Shown: positions 32,073 to 42,976, counted from the first letter of the stretch. The stretch is DNA of 64,000 nucleotides from Gnetum montanum (GCA_015680685.1 MNCI01036754.1:163679-227678), one strand, 5' to 3'. Translations and numbers: made by a program. Notes: generated from the letters alone by a model not told the origin.

Positions 32073-33161
32073 TATTGGTGACTGTTTGGGATTGCCAACA
32101 TTGAGGGCCTTCAGTCTTGCGACCTTGGAAGTCATAGGATGCAAAGGTGTTTTTCAAATAGGGTTTAGGTGCTTGCTGGTCGTAGGCAACACCAAGGCCT
32201 AGATACCTTCAAATAAACTTAATGGTTATGAAACAAACTAAATGTAAGTATGTGTTTGTTGTTGTGAATGTTGAAATGGTTGGGTTGTGTATGAAACTAT
32301 AATTGGCTATCATAAACGAAATTCCACTAACTTTTTTAAATACTATAAGTTGTTGAAGGTTTCTATTTTGTCCCCTCACGTAGTCTATATAGTCCCTATA
32401 GTACATTAGTTGTAACAAATAAAATCTCACAAAAACATTTGAGCATAATTTTGCCAACCTACTCCTAATTTTCTCGAAGGAAAAAATTCCAAAAGAAAGC
32501 TAGAAATAAAGCAAGATTCAATGGGTTTTAGAAAGAGAAAAGAAAAAAAAGCATATTTGTTTGGGATATCAAACATTTAAGTAAGATAAATTAACATGAG
32601 GAAACACTTCACAATAAATTTATTCTAATTCAATCTATTACGAATCATCCAAACCTTCTAAACTAAACAAGGAATTTCATAAAAGACACTATATTTAACT
32701 ATTAAAATGCTTTATAAATGACAAGGTACAAGCTTCTATTTGGCTAGTTAAAATTGGTCAAAAATTGCAAACAATAGAACTTCCAAAAAGATTTGACAAT
32801 TTCAAGATTACAATATTAAGGCAATAAACTTTAAAAATAAAGAAGCTATGTCATCAAAAAGTATCAAAGATTTTCTAGATTCCTAAAACTCAAACAAGCA
32901 ATTTCTATAAGACATTAACATTAAATTGCTCAAGATGCTTTTCTACAACATAAGCTCTTATATGGCAAACCTTAATAGAAGTCTATTATTGCACAAAAAT
33001 AAAGCTATGAAGGCAACCTAGATAAATCCAAAAATTAAATGCCAACCATGATACTATCTAAACCATTAGCTAAGTAAATAGGACAAAATAAGAAGAAAAA
33101 ACTCATAGGATTAAAACAAAGCAACTAAATTGATGTTTTTAACAAGCAATGTTTTACAAGA
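32073..33161 (-). repeat. C2: family-C LTR, part left of A1
   Basis: Begins TATTGGTGAC (minus-strand end CCAATA) and matches the family-C LTR in reverse, for example GGTTTAGGTGCTTGCTGGTC, CAACACCAAGGC, ATATAGTCCCTATAGTAC and CTACTCCTAATTTTC. A1 is inserted at 33161, and the LTR resumes at 40299. Confidence 0.75.
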
Positions 33162-33169
33162 TGATGAGA

Positions 33170-33297
33170 CGCGATATTGCATGCACCGCGATATCACGTA
33201 CGTGATATCGCAATTGTCATGATATCGCATCCCATGCGATATCGTGTACACGATATCACGTCCTCCCCTACGATATCGTGTACGCGATATCGCGGTC
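33170..33297 (+). promoter_or_regulatory. Array of GCGATATCGC palindromes upstream of TATA box
   Basis: Eight copies of a ten-base palindrome (GCGATATCGC and variants such as GTGATATCGC and CGATATCACG) spaced 5-15 bp apart. Also in the 3' LTR (nine copies) and in the other A/B LTRs. Probably transcription-factor binding sites, which is inference from position only. Confidence 0.6.
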
Positions 33298-33997
33298 CAC
33301 CATCAAATCTATAAATAAGAGGCGGCACTTTCATTATTTTCCATCATAGGCTAGAAGTAGAAAAACTCTAGCAAATTGATCACTCCAGAGATAGAATATT
33401 TTCCATGCTCCTACAGTAGGAGTCCCCAAGTGAATGGATCTTTATTCAAGCAGTTTGTACCTGAACGTAAGTTATGTACGGCAATAAAGATGAGCTTTGT
33501 GGATAAACCTTGCAGTGCATGGAATAGGTTTTATTACATGTTATTTATTGTTTTCCTAGTAACGCGGCATGAGTACGACTTGATTACGAGCATTAATCAA
33601 GGAATCGGCTACTCATCATGATTAGTCTCTCTTACCCTCAACTCCTAGAACACGGGATGAGTATGACTTGATTACGAGCATCTACGGATGTGTACGGCTA
33701 GTCAAGGAATTGGCTGCTCATCATGCTTAGGCTAGTTAAGTGCCTCAGTATGACCACTTCGAGCACGTGCATTACGTGTGGTGATCCTAGTAACGATTAG
33801 CATTTGGTAGCCACAGTTGCATAGTTCAAGGTGTGTACGGTAAGTGGGAATGGATGCTGACACTAGTTAATTTAGACTTAGGAAATTAGTTAGAGTTAGT
33901 TAGTTTTCTCAACCCTTCACCTCATAGCATAGGAGATAAAACCAGAAAAGACCATAAAAATCATATACCTCGGACTTACTTAACCATACACCGTGAC

Positions 33998-34012
33998 AAA
34001 CACAGGTAAGTC
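33998..34012 (+). promoter_or_regulatory. Predicted 5' splice donor in LTR leader of A1
   Basis: ACACAG/GTAAGTCTGG fits the plant donor consensus; intron would start at 34006. It lies downstream of the TATA box, so it is in the genomic transcript. The same site is in the 3' LTR (40151-40160) and, as ACAA/GTAAGT, in the A2 3' LTR. Confidence 0.5.
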
Positions 34013-34146
34013 TGGAAAGACAAGGAATGATTAACCAAAAGTGTTCCATGGGGCGTGTAGGCATTTAGTCTACAGAGTTCGACTGGATCGCACGTGCTAC
34101 GCTCATTTCGTATGGTTGAGTGTAGGGGTACCTCGCCACTCATCAT

Positions 34147-34164
34147 TGGCACCGTTGCTGGGGA
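34147..34164 (+). other. Primer-binding site of A1
   Basis: TGGCACCGTTGCTGGGGA matches the complement of the plant tRNA-Asp 3' end (TGGCGCCGTTGCCGGGGA) at 16 of 18 positions; both differences are deamination-type. tRNA-Asp priming is typical of Athila/Tat elements. Confidence 0.85.
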
Positions 34165-34286
34165 CTAAGTGTTTGTGTGCTAAATAGAACATAAAGGATA
34201 TCACTCACATCGTTGTGAGCCTAAACGAACCTTCGAGTTAATTAAAGAAAAAATTTATATAACAGTGAATTAGTACATCGATAAAA

Positions 34287-36003
34287 ATGCCTTCTTCTCA
34301 TAAGAGCAACTCACCACCTAAGGACCATACTAAAGACAGTCAGTAACATAAAACACATAGCCAAAATTAGCCAAGTCCTCAACAATATAGGGTGACATAT
34401 ACTCATCCCGATGAGTATGTACCTGATCTTACCTTTATTCTCCATCAAGATGAACAGATGCGTTGGAGGGATTTGTTTGGTAATATAGTGTTACCTCCGG
34501 ATCGTGTTGTCCCTAACATGCTTCTCTGTGCTTTAGCACAGACTGGCATGATAGAATTATATGCCAAATAAGTTATGGTAGACTCTGACATGAGGGATTA
34601 TCATCCCACAGATTTACAACGTATGAGGGATGCAAGGCGGGAGAGTCAACATACATTGTTGAAGGGTAAAGGCCTACAAGTCCTTAGCAAAAAAGGAGAT
34701 GATGTTCCCCCTCCTAACGATGATGAGAAGGTTGGGTATCAGAACTTACACTCAACAATACACAACCCTGGTTTTGATGCCCGTGAACACCAACTGTTCA
34801 CAGCGGGAACAACAACAAAGGATAAGGATGGGCACTCAGATCGTCACCACGATCGGGGCCGAAGTAGTCGAAGAGAAGATAAGAAACATCACCACGACAA
34901 TGCTTCTCCTTCTTCTTCTCCTTCTTCACATCATTCACCCTCTCCTTCCACATCTGGGCACAGCCATCATGAACACAACAGAGAGGATAAAAGTAAGAAA
35001 AATGAAAGACCTCGACAAGAGAGTCAAGAGAGAGGACAAGGGCATGGACCTAGGGAGAGTAGGGAACAACGCAGACATCATAGGTGTCATGAAAGAGATG
35101 ACCATGACAAACCCCTACTCGCAACCTGAAGTATGCTTGACATAATGGAGGCAGTTAGGATTCCCACAAGGCATTTAAAAGATAGTCAGATCAGGCGTTT
35201 AGACATGAACAACATCCCACGATTTGAATGGGGATATAATGCTGACCCGCAAAATCATTTACAGGAATTCCACGATGCATGTGCCTTGCAGAATATAGAA
35301 AATGAGTGGCAAAAGCTTAAGTTGTTTCCAAGGAAACTCACCAAAGAGGCAGAGAGCTGGTACCGGTCCTTAGAACTGGAAACCATCAGGAGGTGGAGTA
35401 TGATGTTAGAACTATTCAATGAAAAGTATCAAACGTACTCCAGAGTGTCCAATTTGCGTAAGCAGATCCAAGGTTGGAAGCAAGGTACACATGAACCCTT
35501 GGATGCTACCATGGCCCGCTACTACACAATGTTACATCGTTGCCTAGGCCATGGGTATGTTCAACGGGATCAACTTCGCCACATCGTGGATGGGCTAAGG
35601 CATGAGACTAGAAGAACCCTTGGGACTTATGCCCAAGGGCGATTATCAAAACTTAGAGCCCATGAAGTTCATAGCTTGTTGGAACAAGTAGCAAAAGAAG
35701 AAGGTGAGCTACGAAAAATGGAAAGTGTGGAAGAGTACAACTGTGATCCCTCTCTTCGAAAGAAGGGAGTGAAATTTTGTGATGAAGAGGATGAGCCACT
35801 AATTGAAGAGTTGGTGAACAGGAAAACCTTGCCGATTCAAAAGTTAACAACAAAAATAGCGGCTAAGGTAGATGATGTATGGAGTTCCTTAGACTCTAGA
35901 CTTGAAATCGTCTTGAAAATCATAGAAGAGTCTAAGGTGGAATGAAGTAGTGACAAAGGTAAGACAAAGCGGAGAAATTCAAGCCCTGCACATAACAAGG
36001 GTA
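34287..36003 (+). pseudogene. gag: gag of A1
   Basis: One frame from ATG 34287 (MPSSHKSNSPPKDH) with only a few stops (all explicable as CAA/CAG changes). Parts: N-terminal HPDEYVPDLTFI and MRWRDLFGN; Ser/His/Asp/Arg-rich low-complexity segment (34800-35110); capsid gag domain 35133-35700 with ADPQNHLQEFHDACALQN, LKLFPRKLTKEAESWYRSL, LFNEKYQTYSRVSNLRKQ and RDQLRHIVDGLRHETRRTLG; and a Glu/Lys-rich region to 35945. The zinc knuckle seen in A2 is missing; the missing part falls exactly at the ambiguous base 36004. Gag builds the particle and packages RNA. This is the best-preserved gag in the window. Confidence 0.85.
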
Positions 36004-36004
36004 N

Positions 36005-37270
36005 ACCACTAACGTATTATCCAAGTGGAACTCCACCATAGCCCATCGAATAGCATCAGCAGTGGAAATACCCATAGTCATGGGGGATGCCATCACTGAA
36101 ACATCAGTACCCTTACCGGCAGCCTGATCCTTATGGATATTATGTGCAACAACCAATTTCTCCAAGTGACTCTATGGGTCACACAATCCCCAACCGTCAC
36201 TACCAAGTTCAGGAGTACTTCAGAAGGACTCCTTCTCCTCCGAGAGATACGACATATCCACACCATCCTCCTAATCCATCCGCACCTCTTCCACTAGTAG
36301 TAGTTCCCATAACACCTCCTGCTCCAACAATGTAAGGGAAACTTCCTCCTCAACCACAACAACATCACGTTGTGAGAGCTATAAATATTCAACCTACTGC
36401 TGGTTCTAACAATTGTAAAAAGAGAAGATCTTTCTTCAAAACCAAAAGCCTAAACAAACTCTCGCAACAACAAGCGGTTGAGCCCATGTACACTCCTCCA
36501 CCATCTAACACTTCGGAGCACCCTTCCTTCCAAAATCAAAGCTTAACGCATACAGTTATGTTAACGCATACCGTAAGCAACTGGATCAAGGTAGGCCACC
36601 TTCCCAGGAAACTAAATGACCCTAGAAGTCCCTTAATCTACCTTCAAGTCACCAAAAATGAACCACATAGGGCTCTTCTTGACTTAGGTTCCGGAGTCAA
36701 CTTAATTTCATGAGAGATGTATTACGCCTGGAACCTACCCCAACTTAAGAAGAGCAACATTCAACTAGAGCTAGCAGACCAATCCATCACCATTCCCTTG
36801 GGATTGGTGGAGGACATCGTTACCACTGTGTGTGGTTGGTCCTACCCAGCTGATTTTTTGGTGATTGNAAGTACAGTAGACGCATGCCTTAGGATCCGCG
36901 ATCTTTCCTTGGAAATATCTAAGATAAATATTTATGGAAAGATCAAGAAGAGGAAAGTTCCATGAATCACATACAGTGATTCATCAGGTGATGACATGGA
37001 GGAAATGCCTCCATGCAACAGGTGTGCTCTTGAAACTTTACAACAAAGATGCATGTATGTAGTAACCACACAACCAGTAGTAGACACCCCATGGTTGATA
37101 GCTACTAGGAAGAGCAACCAAAAAATATGCATGGAATGAACTAAGGAGACAAGCCATGCCAACAATGAAGTCATAGACACATTGAAACATGAGTGTCGCA
37201 AACTTCCACCGCTCAACCTAAGAACATTAGTTGGGAGAAGTTGGGCACTTCTACAAAATTCAAACAAATG
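36005..37270 (+). pseudogene. gag tail and aspartic protease region of A1
   Basis: Same frame as gag: Pro/Tyr-rich linker (36087-36335), KKRRSFFKTKSLNKLSQQQ, then WIKVGHLPRKLNDPRSPLI and the protease active site ALLDLGSGVNLIS (36660-36713; the corresponding A2 motif reads ALLDSSSSINLIS), followed by ADQSITIPLGLVEDIV and PADFLVI. The ambiguous base at 36868 replaces the stretch (QVNNGKGDFSIIMGRAWL) that A2 has there. After about 37260 homology to the protease-RT linker of A2 stops and the 3' region starts. Confidence 0.75.
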
Positions 37271-37298
37271 CTCATTATTTCGTATCTCTCCCTTACAA

Positions 37299-37320
37299 CT
37301 CAGTCATGGGGGAGATGGCC
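37299..37320 (+). other. PPT-like box 1 at end of gag-pro in A1
   Basis: CTCAGTCATGGGGGAGATGG, near-identical to the D copy (18469-18490) and to the true PPT (39255-39272). Confidence 0.65.
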
Positions 37321-38470
37321 ACCTATGCTGATCATATGGGGCCCTCAGTTCTTTTTCGATTTTTGTTTTACAAATTTTTATTTTACAACATTTTTGTTTT
37401 ACACATTTTTGTTTTACAAGTTTTTGTTTTACAATGCTTTTATTTTACATGTTTTTGTTTTACAAATTTCTTTAACTTTTCTAGTTTTTATTTTACAACA
37501 TCATTATACTTTTTCATTTTGTGTGTGTGTGTGTATCCACCTTGTAATTTTGTCACCTAATAAGTGTTCGGACTGATGGTATGAACTGTTTTCATATTGA
37601 TTGCTAATGTTTGGTTTTTACCTTTAAGTCACAATGTTGATACTAAGGTATGTTTCTTTTGATATGGTAAGCAATGAGTTCACTTCATCCATCCATCCAC
37701 CAGTTTCTAGGGTCTCTCTCAGCTTGGGAATGTACAATCCCCTTCTAATAAGAACTTTAATGAATCGGTGACTGGGCATTTCTCAAACTAAGGAAGGACT
37801 TAAGGTTTGAAAAGGGTGTGACTTCAAGGGAACTTGATGCACTTGTGTTGGCCATTCTCTTGGGTGCTTGAATGTTTCTTCTTGAGTTTTCTTGCCATTT
37901 TAACAACATCCAATTATCGAAAGCTAAGACAATAAAAATAAAAATTCTTTGCATGGTGTGGTTCTCACGCATAAAATACAAAACACAAAAAAAAAACTAA
38001 GTGAGAATTCAAAGCACACCCCTTAGATGAAATAAACTTGGGCTCCAACCACTAGTTATGGAACCAAAGTGTTCCCTCTAACTAAGACCCTTCTCACTTC
38101 CCATTCTCTTCTTTTTTTCGTCGAAATGGTGGTGGCTCTTAGGGGAAGCATTCTTGTTACTCCAGTTTATGGTTTTGTTGAATGCATTGATGCGAAGTCA
38201 CTGGATGTGGTTGGTTTGAGGCCGGACTTAGAAAGGGATTTGCTAAGTCACATTAATCATGAAACATACAAGGGGTTGTACACCACCTTGTCCATGGGAT
38301 TCCATTCCATTTTCTTCTCTCCATTACTCACCTCATTGCCAGTTGTATCATTAGTGTATATATTTTGGTAGATGCATTGTTTTCTTTTTGGTAAACGCTT
38401 GTGGCTAAGACTTTAACTCTTGTTCCCAATAACATTCCCAGAGCCTACGGACTCTTTGAATGTGGGTTTG
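37321..38470 (+). other. 3' non-coding region of A1
   Basis: Starts with a T-rich tract built of TTTTGTTTTACA units (37345-37500), then a (GT)n run (37517-37533). ORFs across the tract (37193-37576) are low-complexity. The phrase AAGCACACCCCTTAGATG (38010-38028) has counterparts in D and A2. A 100-codon frame at 38069-38371 is unrecognised. Confidence 0.5.
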
Positions 38471-38515
38471 TCAGGGCATTAAGGGCATGAGCCTACTTTG
38501 GGGAGGACCCACTGA
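38470..38515 (+). repeat. Conserved internal block, A1 copy
   Basis: CAGGGCATTAAGGGCATGAG then CCTACTTTGGGGAGGACCC; reads QGIKGMSLLWGGPT in the shared frame. Confidence 0.7.
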
Positions 38516-38688
38516 CATCCCTATTTGGTGCATTAGTTAACTTCTTTTCCCTAACATTTTTGCAATTACTTATTATTTTATTCATTTCCATCTTGACATC
38601 CATTTCACTGATGTTGTCAGGTGTCCCTTTTTATCTATCTGTCTTACTCCTTTTCTTTCTCCATTCTAACACTACCAGAGGTTCGCGA

Positions 38689-38710
38689 TTAGTCATGGGG
38701 GTATAGGGCC
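38689..38710 (+). other. PPT-like box 2 in A1
   Basis: ATTAGTCATGGGGGTATAGG, upstream of the splice acceptor. Confidence 0.6.
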
Positions 38711-38875
38711 CAATTTTTTCGATTTTCTCCTAGCCCCAAATTTTTTGATTTTCTTCCTAACCCCTACACCTTTGGTAGTCATCAATAATATATCTCTTGA
38801 TCCAAATCAGCCATACCACAACCTAGCTAATGAACTTACACCGAAGCAAGGTATCAATTACATGATGATTCAATT

Positions 38876-38910
38876 ACCCTTGCTAATATAAGATTGTGTT
38901 GTGTGTGCAG
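38876..38910 (+). promoter_or_regulatory. Predicted 3' splice acceptor of A1
   Basis: CTTGCTAATATAAGATTG followed by TGTTGTGTGTGCAG, ending directly before ATGG at 38911. A2 has TTATGTGTGCAG directly before ATGG. Confidence 0.5.
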
Positions 38911-39134
38911 ATGGCGATCATGCAACAACAGATTAGGTCTAGAGCAAACATTTGGAATGGAGCAACACTGAAACAGCTATGCAAGGAGCAAGATCGAAGG
39001 CACGTTTATGGATGAACAACAAAGGTGCAATCTTGGCATTGGTAGCAGCAACACTTCTTTCTCTCTCTCTCTTTATCAACTACCAAATGAGGCCTGATGT
39101 CATTGTAATAAGGTGTTCACCCTTGTTGTCATGA
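38911..39134 (+). pseudogene. Small aORF of A1 with one predicted membrane segment
   Basis: ATG 38911 opens MAIMQQQIRSRANIWNGATL but hits TGA after 34 codons. The +2 frame (open at 38952-39134) then carries GAILALVAATLLSLSLFINY, a hydrophobic stretch of membrane-span length followed by QMRPD. The corresponding A2 frame gives GTILALAAMCLIFFSLSFSS, so the hydrophobic segment is conserved at protein level, although each copy needs a frame change or has a stop. The position matches the env-like gene of Athila elements. Relation to env is inference from position and the single span; no signal peptide or fusion motif is visible. Confidence 0.45.
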
Positions 39135-39254
39135 ACACCATTTTTGTCAAGTCTTGTAATGATGATCCGTTCACATGTCATCCCATTAGTTCCATTCCCC
39201 TCAATAATTACATACCTTCCCGATATTATTGTAAGAAACTCGAGGACGAGTTTT

Positions 39255-39272
39255 CATTCAGTCATGGGGGTA
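39255..39272 (+). other. Polypurine tract of A1
   Basis: CATTCAGTCATGGGGGTA abutting the 3' LTR. Confidence 0.9.
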
Positions 39273-40293
39273 TGATGAGATGCGATATCGCATGCATCGC
39301 AATATCACGGTCATCGTGATATCGCATCCCATGCGATATCGCATAAGCAATATCGCGTCCTTCCCTGCGATATTGCGTAAGCAATATCGCATCCTCCCCT
39401 ACGATATCGCATACGCGATATCACAGTCCACCACCAAATTTATAAATAAGAGGTGGCACTTCCATTATTTTCCATCATAGGCTAGAAGTAGGAAAACTCT
39501 GGCAGATTGATCACTCCAGAGATAGAATATTTTCCATGTGCCCGTAGTAGGAGTCCCCAAGTGAACGGATCTTTATTCGAGCAGTTTGTACCTGAATGCA
39601 AGCTGTGTCCGGAAATAAAGACAAGCTTTATGGATAAACCTTGCAGTGCATGGAATAGGTTTTATTACATGTTATTTATTATTTTCCTAGTAACACGACA
39701 TGAGTACAAATTAATTACGAGCATTGACGAATCTGTACGGCTAATCAAGGAATCGACTGCTCATCGCGATTAGTCTCTCTCACCCTCAACTCCTAGAACA
39801 CGGGATGAGTATGAATTAATTACGAGCATCTACGGATGTGTACGACTAGTCAAGGAATTGGCTGCTCATCACGCTTATGCTAGTTAAGTGCCTCAGTACG
39901 ACCACTTCAAGCACGTGCATTATGTGTGGTGATCCTAGTAACAATTAGCGTTTGGTAGCCACAGTTGCATAGTTCAGGGTGTGTACAGTAAGTGGGAACA
40001 GATGCTGACGCTAGTTAATTTAGACTTAGGAAATTAGTTAGAGTTAGTTAGTTTTCTCAACCCTTCACCTAATAGCATAGGAGATAAAACCAGAAAAGAC
40101 CATAAAAATCATATACCTTAGACTTACTTAACCATACACCATGACAAACACAGGTAAGTCTGGGAAGACAATGAATGATTAACCCCAAGTGTTCCATGGG
40201 GCATGTAGGCATTTAGTCTGCAGAGTTCGACCGGGTCGCGTGTGCTACTCTCATTTTGTATGGTTGAGTGTAGGGGTACCTTGCCACTCATCA
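39273..40293 (+). repeat. 3' LTR of A1
   Basis: 1021 bp, TGATGAGATG to CTCATCA. It is longer than the 5' LTR mainly because of one more unit of the U3 palindrome array (39355-39395). TATA box 39441-39448, AATAAA 39614-39619. Confidence 0.95.
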
Positions 40294-40298
40294 CAAGA

Positions 40299-40580
40299 AA
40301 TCCTTAATGTTTTTCAAAGTTGCTTCCACCAATTCCAAATAATAGCCTCTTCAAAATCTCTACCCTTCAAGCCTTTTTACAGTGGCTTTGGGTAGTTACA
40401 ACCATCATAACATATTAAGGTAAGCCACAAATATTTAGGGAATTAAATCATAATCTTCATAACAAGTTGTAACTTCCATAGGAAGTCATTAGAAATTTAA
40501 GCCATAAGTTGCAAGTGTCATGTTGGTAATTATCACATGAATTCCTTTTTAAAATGATAACCCTCTTTTGTTTTTGTTTT
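40299..40580 (-). repeat. C2: family-C LTR, part right of A1
   Basis: Continues 32073-33161 after the target duplication; holds TTACAACCATCATAAC and TTGCAAGTGTCATG segments similar to family-C U3. The outer end is not definable. Confidence 0.5.
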
Positions 40581-41425
40581 TATAAATTAATATTGGAACC
40601 CATGATATAACCTTTTGTCTATTTTATTTTATACGAAATCCCTTTGCATCAGTGCATAAAACTCTTTATATTTAATCATATCTATCATGCCCATGTGTTG
40701 CAGGCACTTAAACTAGGGTTTATAGCTTTCCACCTTGCATTCGTCATCCTCATGGATGTCATTGATGTTACCTAAGTTCAAGAGCATTCTCTAGGTATGC
40801 TATCATGGATGGCACCTGAGTAGATCCTTGCACTCCAATGTGAATATAGTGTCTACATTGTAAACTATCTTTGCAATCACCCATTTGCAACTATCACCAT
40901 GTCTATCCACTGGCACTACTACAAATCCATCCTAAAACCATGCCTAATATTGTTGTTTCTGCTCAAAATTCTAGGTGCCATTGCTAATGAGTTAGCCATG
41001 CCTATGGATGTAATCCTCAACTCTTCATCATTTTTGTGACCATTGTATCCTCCCCTATCATCACCAAATTGCAACACTGTACTATTTTTCGAGGCTCTCC
41101 AATCATGGTTCAGCATGTTTGCTCGTTACTTCACTATGTCAGCTCCACATCCATTGCCTTTGTCATTGGAGATGCTTCCTGGATGCTCCGTGTTCATCTG
41201 TAGTAGGTCACACATGTTTTTGTCGACATTGACGTTGTGCTGGGAGCAATGGTTAGCATTTTCCTAGAACAAATTTCTAGAGGAAATGTAGAAATGCTCA
41301 ACCCTGGGCTTTGTTGCAAATAAAATGACATATGTTGAATGCCACCTATAATAAGATTGCTATGCAGAAATCTTTGTTGTTGCAATCCATGAACCAGTAA
41401 TAGGAGTAGGAACAAGCTCTTCATC
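40581..41425. other. Unassigned
   Basis: No recognised coding or repeat signature; overlapping short ORFs on both strands (40919-41424) look fortuitous. Confidence 0.35.
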
Positions 41426-42096
41426 TTGAAAACATCATGGGTTCAATCATTGAAGACCCACACAGTGCTACTATCTTGGCTTCTAGTAATGGCCAATTTT
41501 TAGGGCAGAGCAATGATGATGATCATTAGGCTAAAGACATTATTGCAAAGATTCCATCTTCTCCAAAATTAGGATTAGCAGATGTTATCAATGCAGTAAT
41601 TCCCAATATAGAAAACATGCAAGAGCAAGCAGAAGTTGGAGAGGATCCCAAGAAAGCCATACCAGAGATAGCAAACTCTTCCAAGCCTAGAAAAGAGGCC
41701 ACTGCCAAAGCTAAAGAGAAATTACATGTCAAGGTAAAATTATCTTAGATTTTTATGGAATTTCTCCATAGATTTCCACAAGGTTTTCTTGTCTAATGAA
41801 GTTTGAGAAAACCCATCATTATCTACATATATCCATAACCTACATCAAAGAAAGCTCAAACAAGCAAGATGAGAGCACGAGCTCTATCTAGATCATTGCT
41901 AACTAAAAAGATAGAGTGAGAAGCCTAAGCCTATTATTTTAGCAAAGAGCATAGCCAATCCATCTACCATGTAGGATAAAGAGAAACAAGATAGAAAGAG
42001 AGCACTTCTTGTAATAACTAAGAAGTAGATATCATGACATGCTTCTTTCAGCTTGAAAACACAAATCACAAAAGCCTAATATTACTATTGCCCAAC
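41426..42096 (+). pseudogene. Unrecognised degraded reading frame interrupted by A2 (left part)
   Basis: Plus strand reads HLENIMGSIIEDPHSATILA, DIIAKIPSSPKLGLADVINA, NIENMQEQAEVGEDPKKAI and KPRKEATAKAKEKLHVKVK, with a few stops. The composition is that of a real acidic/basic linker protein. Joining across A2, with one copy of the target duplication removed, keeps an open frame (AQ-PFALEIGNHASF). Family unknown; it could be a host gene remnant or part of another element's ORF. Confidence 0.4.
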
Positions 42097-42912
42097 TGAT
42101 GAGTGGCGAGGTATCCCTATGCTCAACCATACGAATACGAATGTACATGCACAATCCGATTGAATTCCAAGGACTAAGTGCTTATGCGCCTTTGTAGAAC
42201 AAGGATAGGTTAGTAAATCGTTGTCTTCCCAAACTTACTTGTATGGCACGGTTGTATGGTTAAGCAAGCTTGAGACATATGATTTTTATGGGTTTTTATG
42301 TTTTTATGTCTTGGTACTAATAAGGGAGAAGAGAGCAGTAATTAAGTAACTAATCGAGTTTAACTAATTCACTATGCTTTAACTAGTCCTAACACCAGCA
42401 TCTATTCTCACTTACTGTACACATCCTGAACTAGTGCAACACTACTGGGATTACCAAACACTAATCGTTACTGGGTTACCAAGTGTTACACGCATGCTCG
42501 AAGTGATCGTACTATGTGTTCTTACTTAAGAGAGTTGTAGGATGAGAGAGAGAGAAGACATTAATTAACTAAGGAAAGCATTAAATAATAGTAATTAACA
42601 TTAATTAATCTATTCTAACTACTGCAAGTTTTATCACAAAGTTCATCTTTATTGCCATACACAAGGTGTTCTCAGGTACACAATGCTAGAATAAAGATCC
42701 ATTGACTTTATGACTCCTACTGTGGGCACTCAGAAATAATTTTAACTTTGAGAGGGAGAAAAGGCAAGAGTTTGGGTAAGGAACTAACTATTCTATTATC
42801 AAACCAAGTGCACCTGCCTCTCATTTATAGGCAATGAGACAGGTCCTGATATTGGGTATCTGAAATCGCATGGCATGCTCCGATATCATGGACCTGATAT
42901 CATGGCTCATCA
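42097..42912 (-). repeat. 3' LTR of A2
   Basis: 816 bp; plus orientation TGATGAGTGG to GGCTCATCA. Near-identical over its length to 51122-51950. Donor-like ACAA/GTAAGT (minus) near 42225. TATA region (TTTATAGG) near 42835. Confidence 0.95.
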
Positions 42913-42930
42913 TACCCCCACAACTGAATG
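42913..42930 (-). other. Polypurine tract of A2
   Basis: Minus strand CATTCAGTTGTGGGGGTA adjoining the 3' LTR. Confidence 0.9.
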
Positions 42931-42976
42931 AAATCTCATCCTCAAGTTCCTTACAAAATATTGGGAAGGTATGGGA

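Larger units (their letters stand above)
33162..34145 (+). repeat. 5' LTR of A1
   Basis: 984 bp, TGATGAGACG to CTCATCA. U3 (33170-33297) has eight GATATC-type palindromes ending 12 nt before TATAAATA (33310-33317). AATAAA is at 33483-33488. Confidence 0.95.
33162..40293 (+). mobile_element. A1: complete-ended gypsy element lacking RT, RNase H and integrase
   Basis: LTRs 33162-34145 and 39273-40293 are flanked by the duplication CAAGA (33157-33161 and 40294-40298). PBS, gag, part of protease, two PPT-like boxes, the conserved block, splice acceptor, a small aORF and PPT are all in order. Pol is lost after the protease-RT junction near 37270, where A2 continues with RT. It is thus a deletion derivative that kept all cis-acting sites. 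Inserted in a family-C LTR. Confidence 0.95.

Noticed and set aside
33170-33297. GATATC array considered as a CRISPR-like repeat
   Set aside because: Units are short palindromes with irregular spacing inside an LTR promoter of a plant retroelement, with no spacer architecture or cas genes.
34699-35145. 148-codon ORF overlapping A1 gag
   Set aside because: Out-of-frame shadow of the Ser/His-rich part of gag; Met/Thr/Leu runs reflect repeats in the codons of the true frame.
37193-37576. Two ORFs of 109-127 codons rich in Phe/Leu/Tyr
   Set aside because: They translate the TTTTGTTTTACA low-complexity tract after the A1 pol deletion; not a membrane protein gene.
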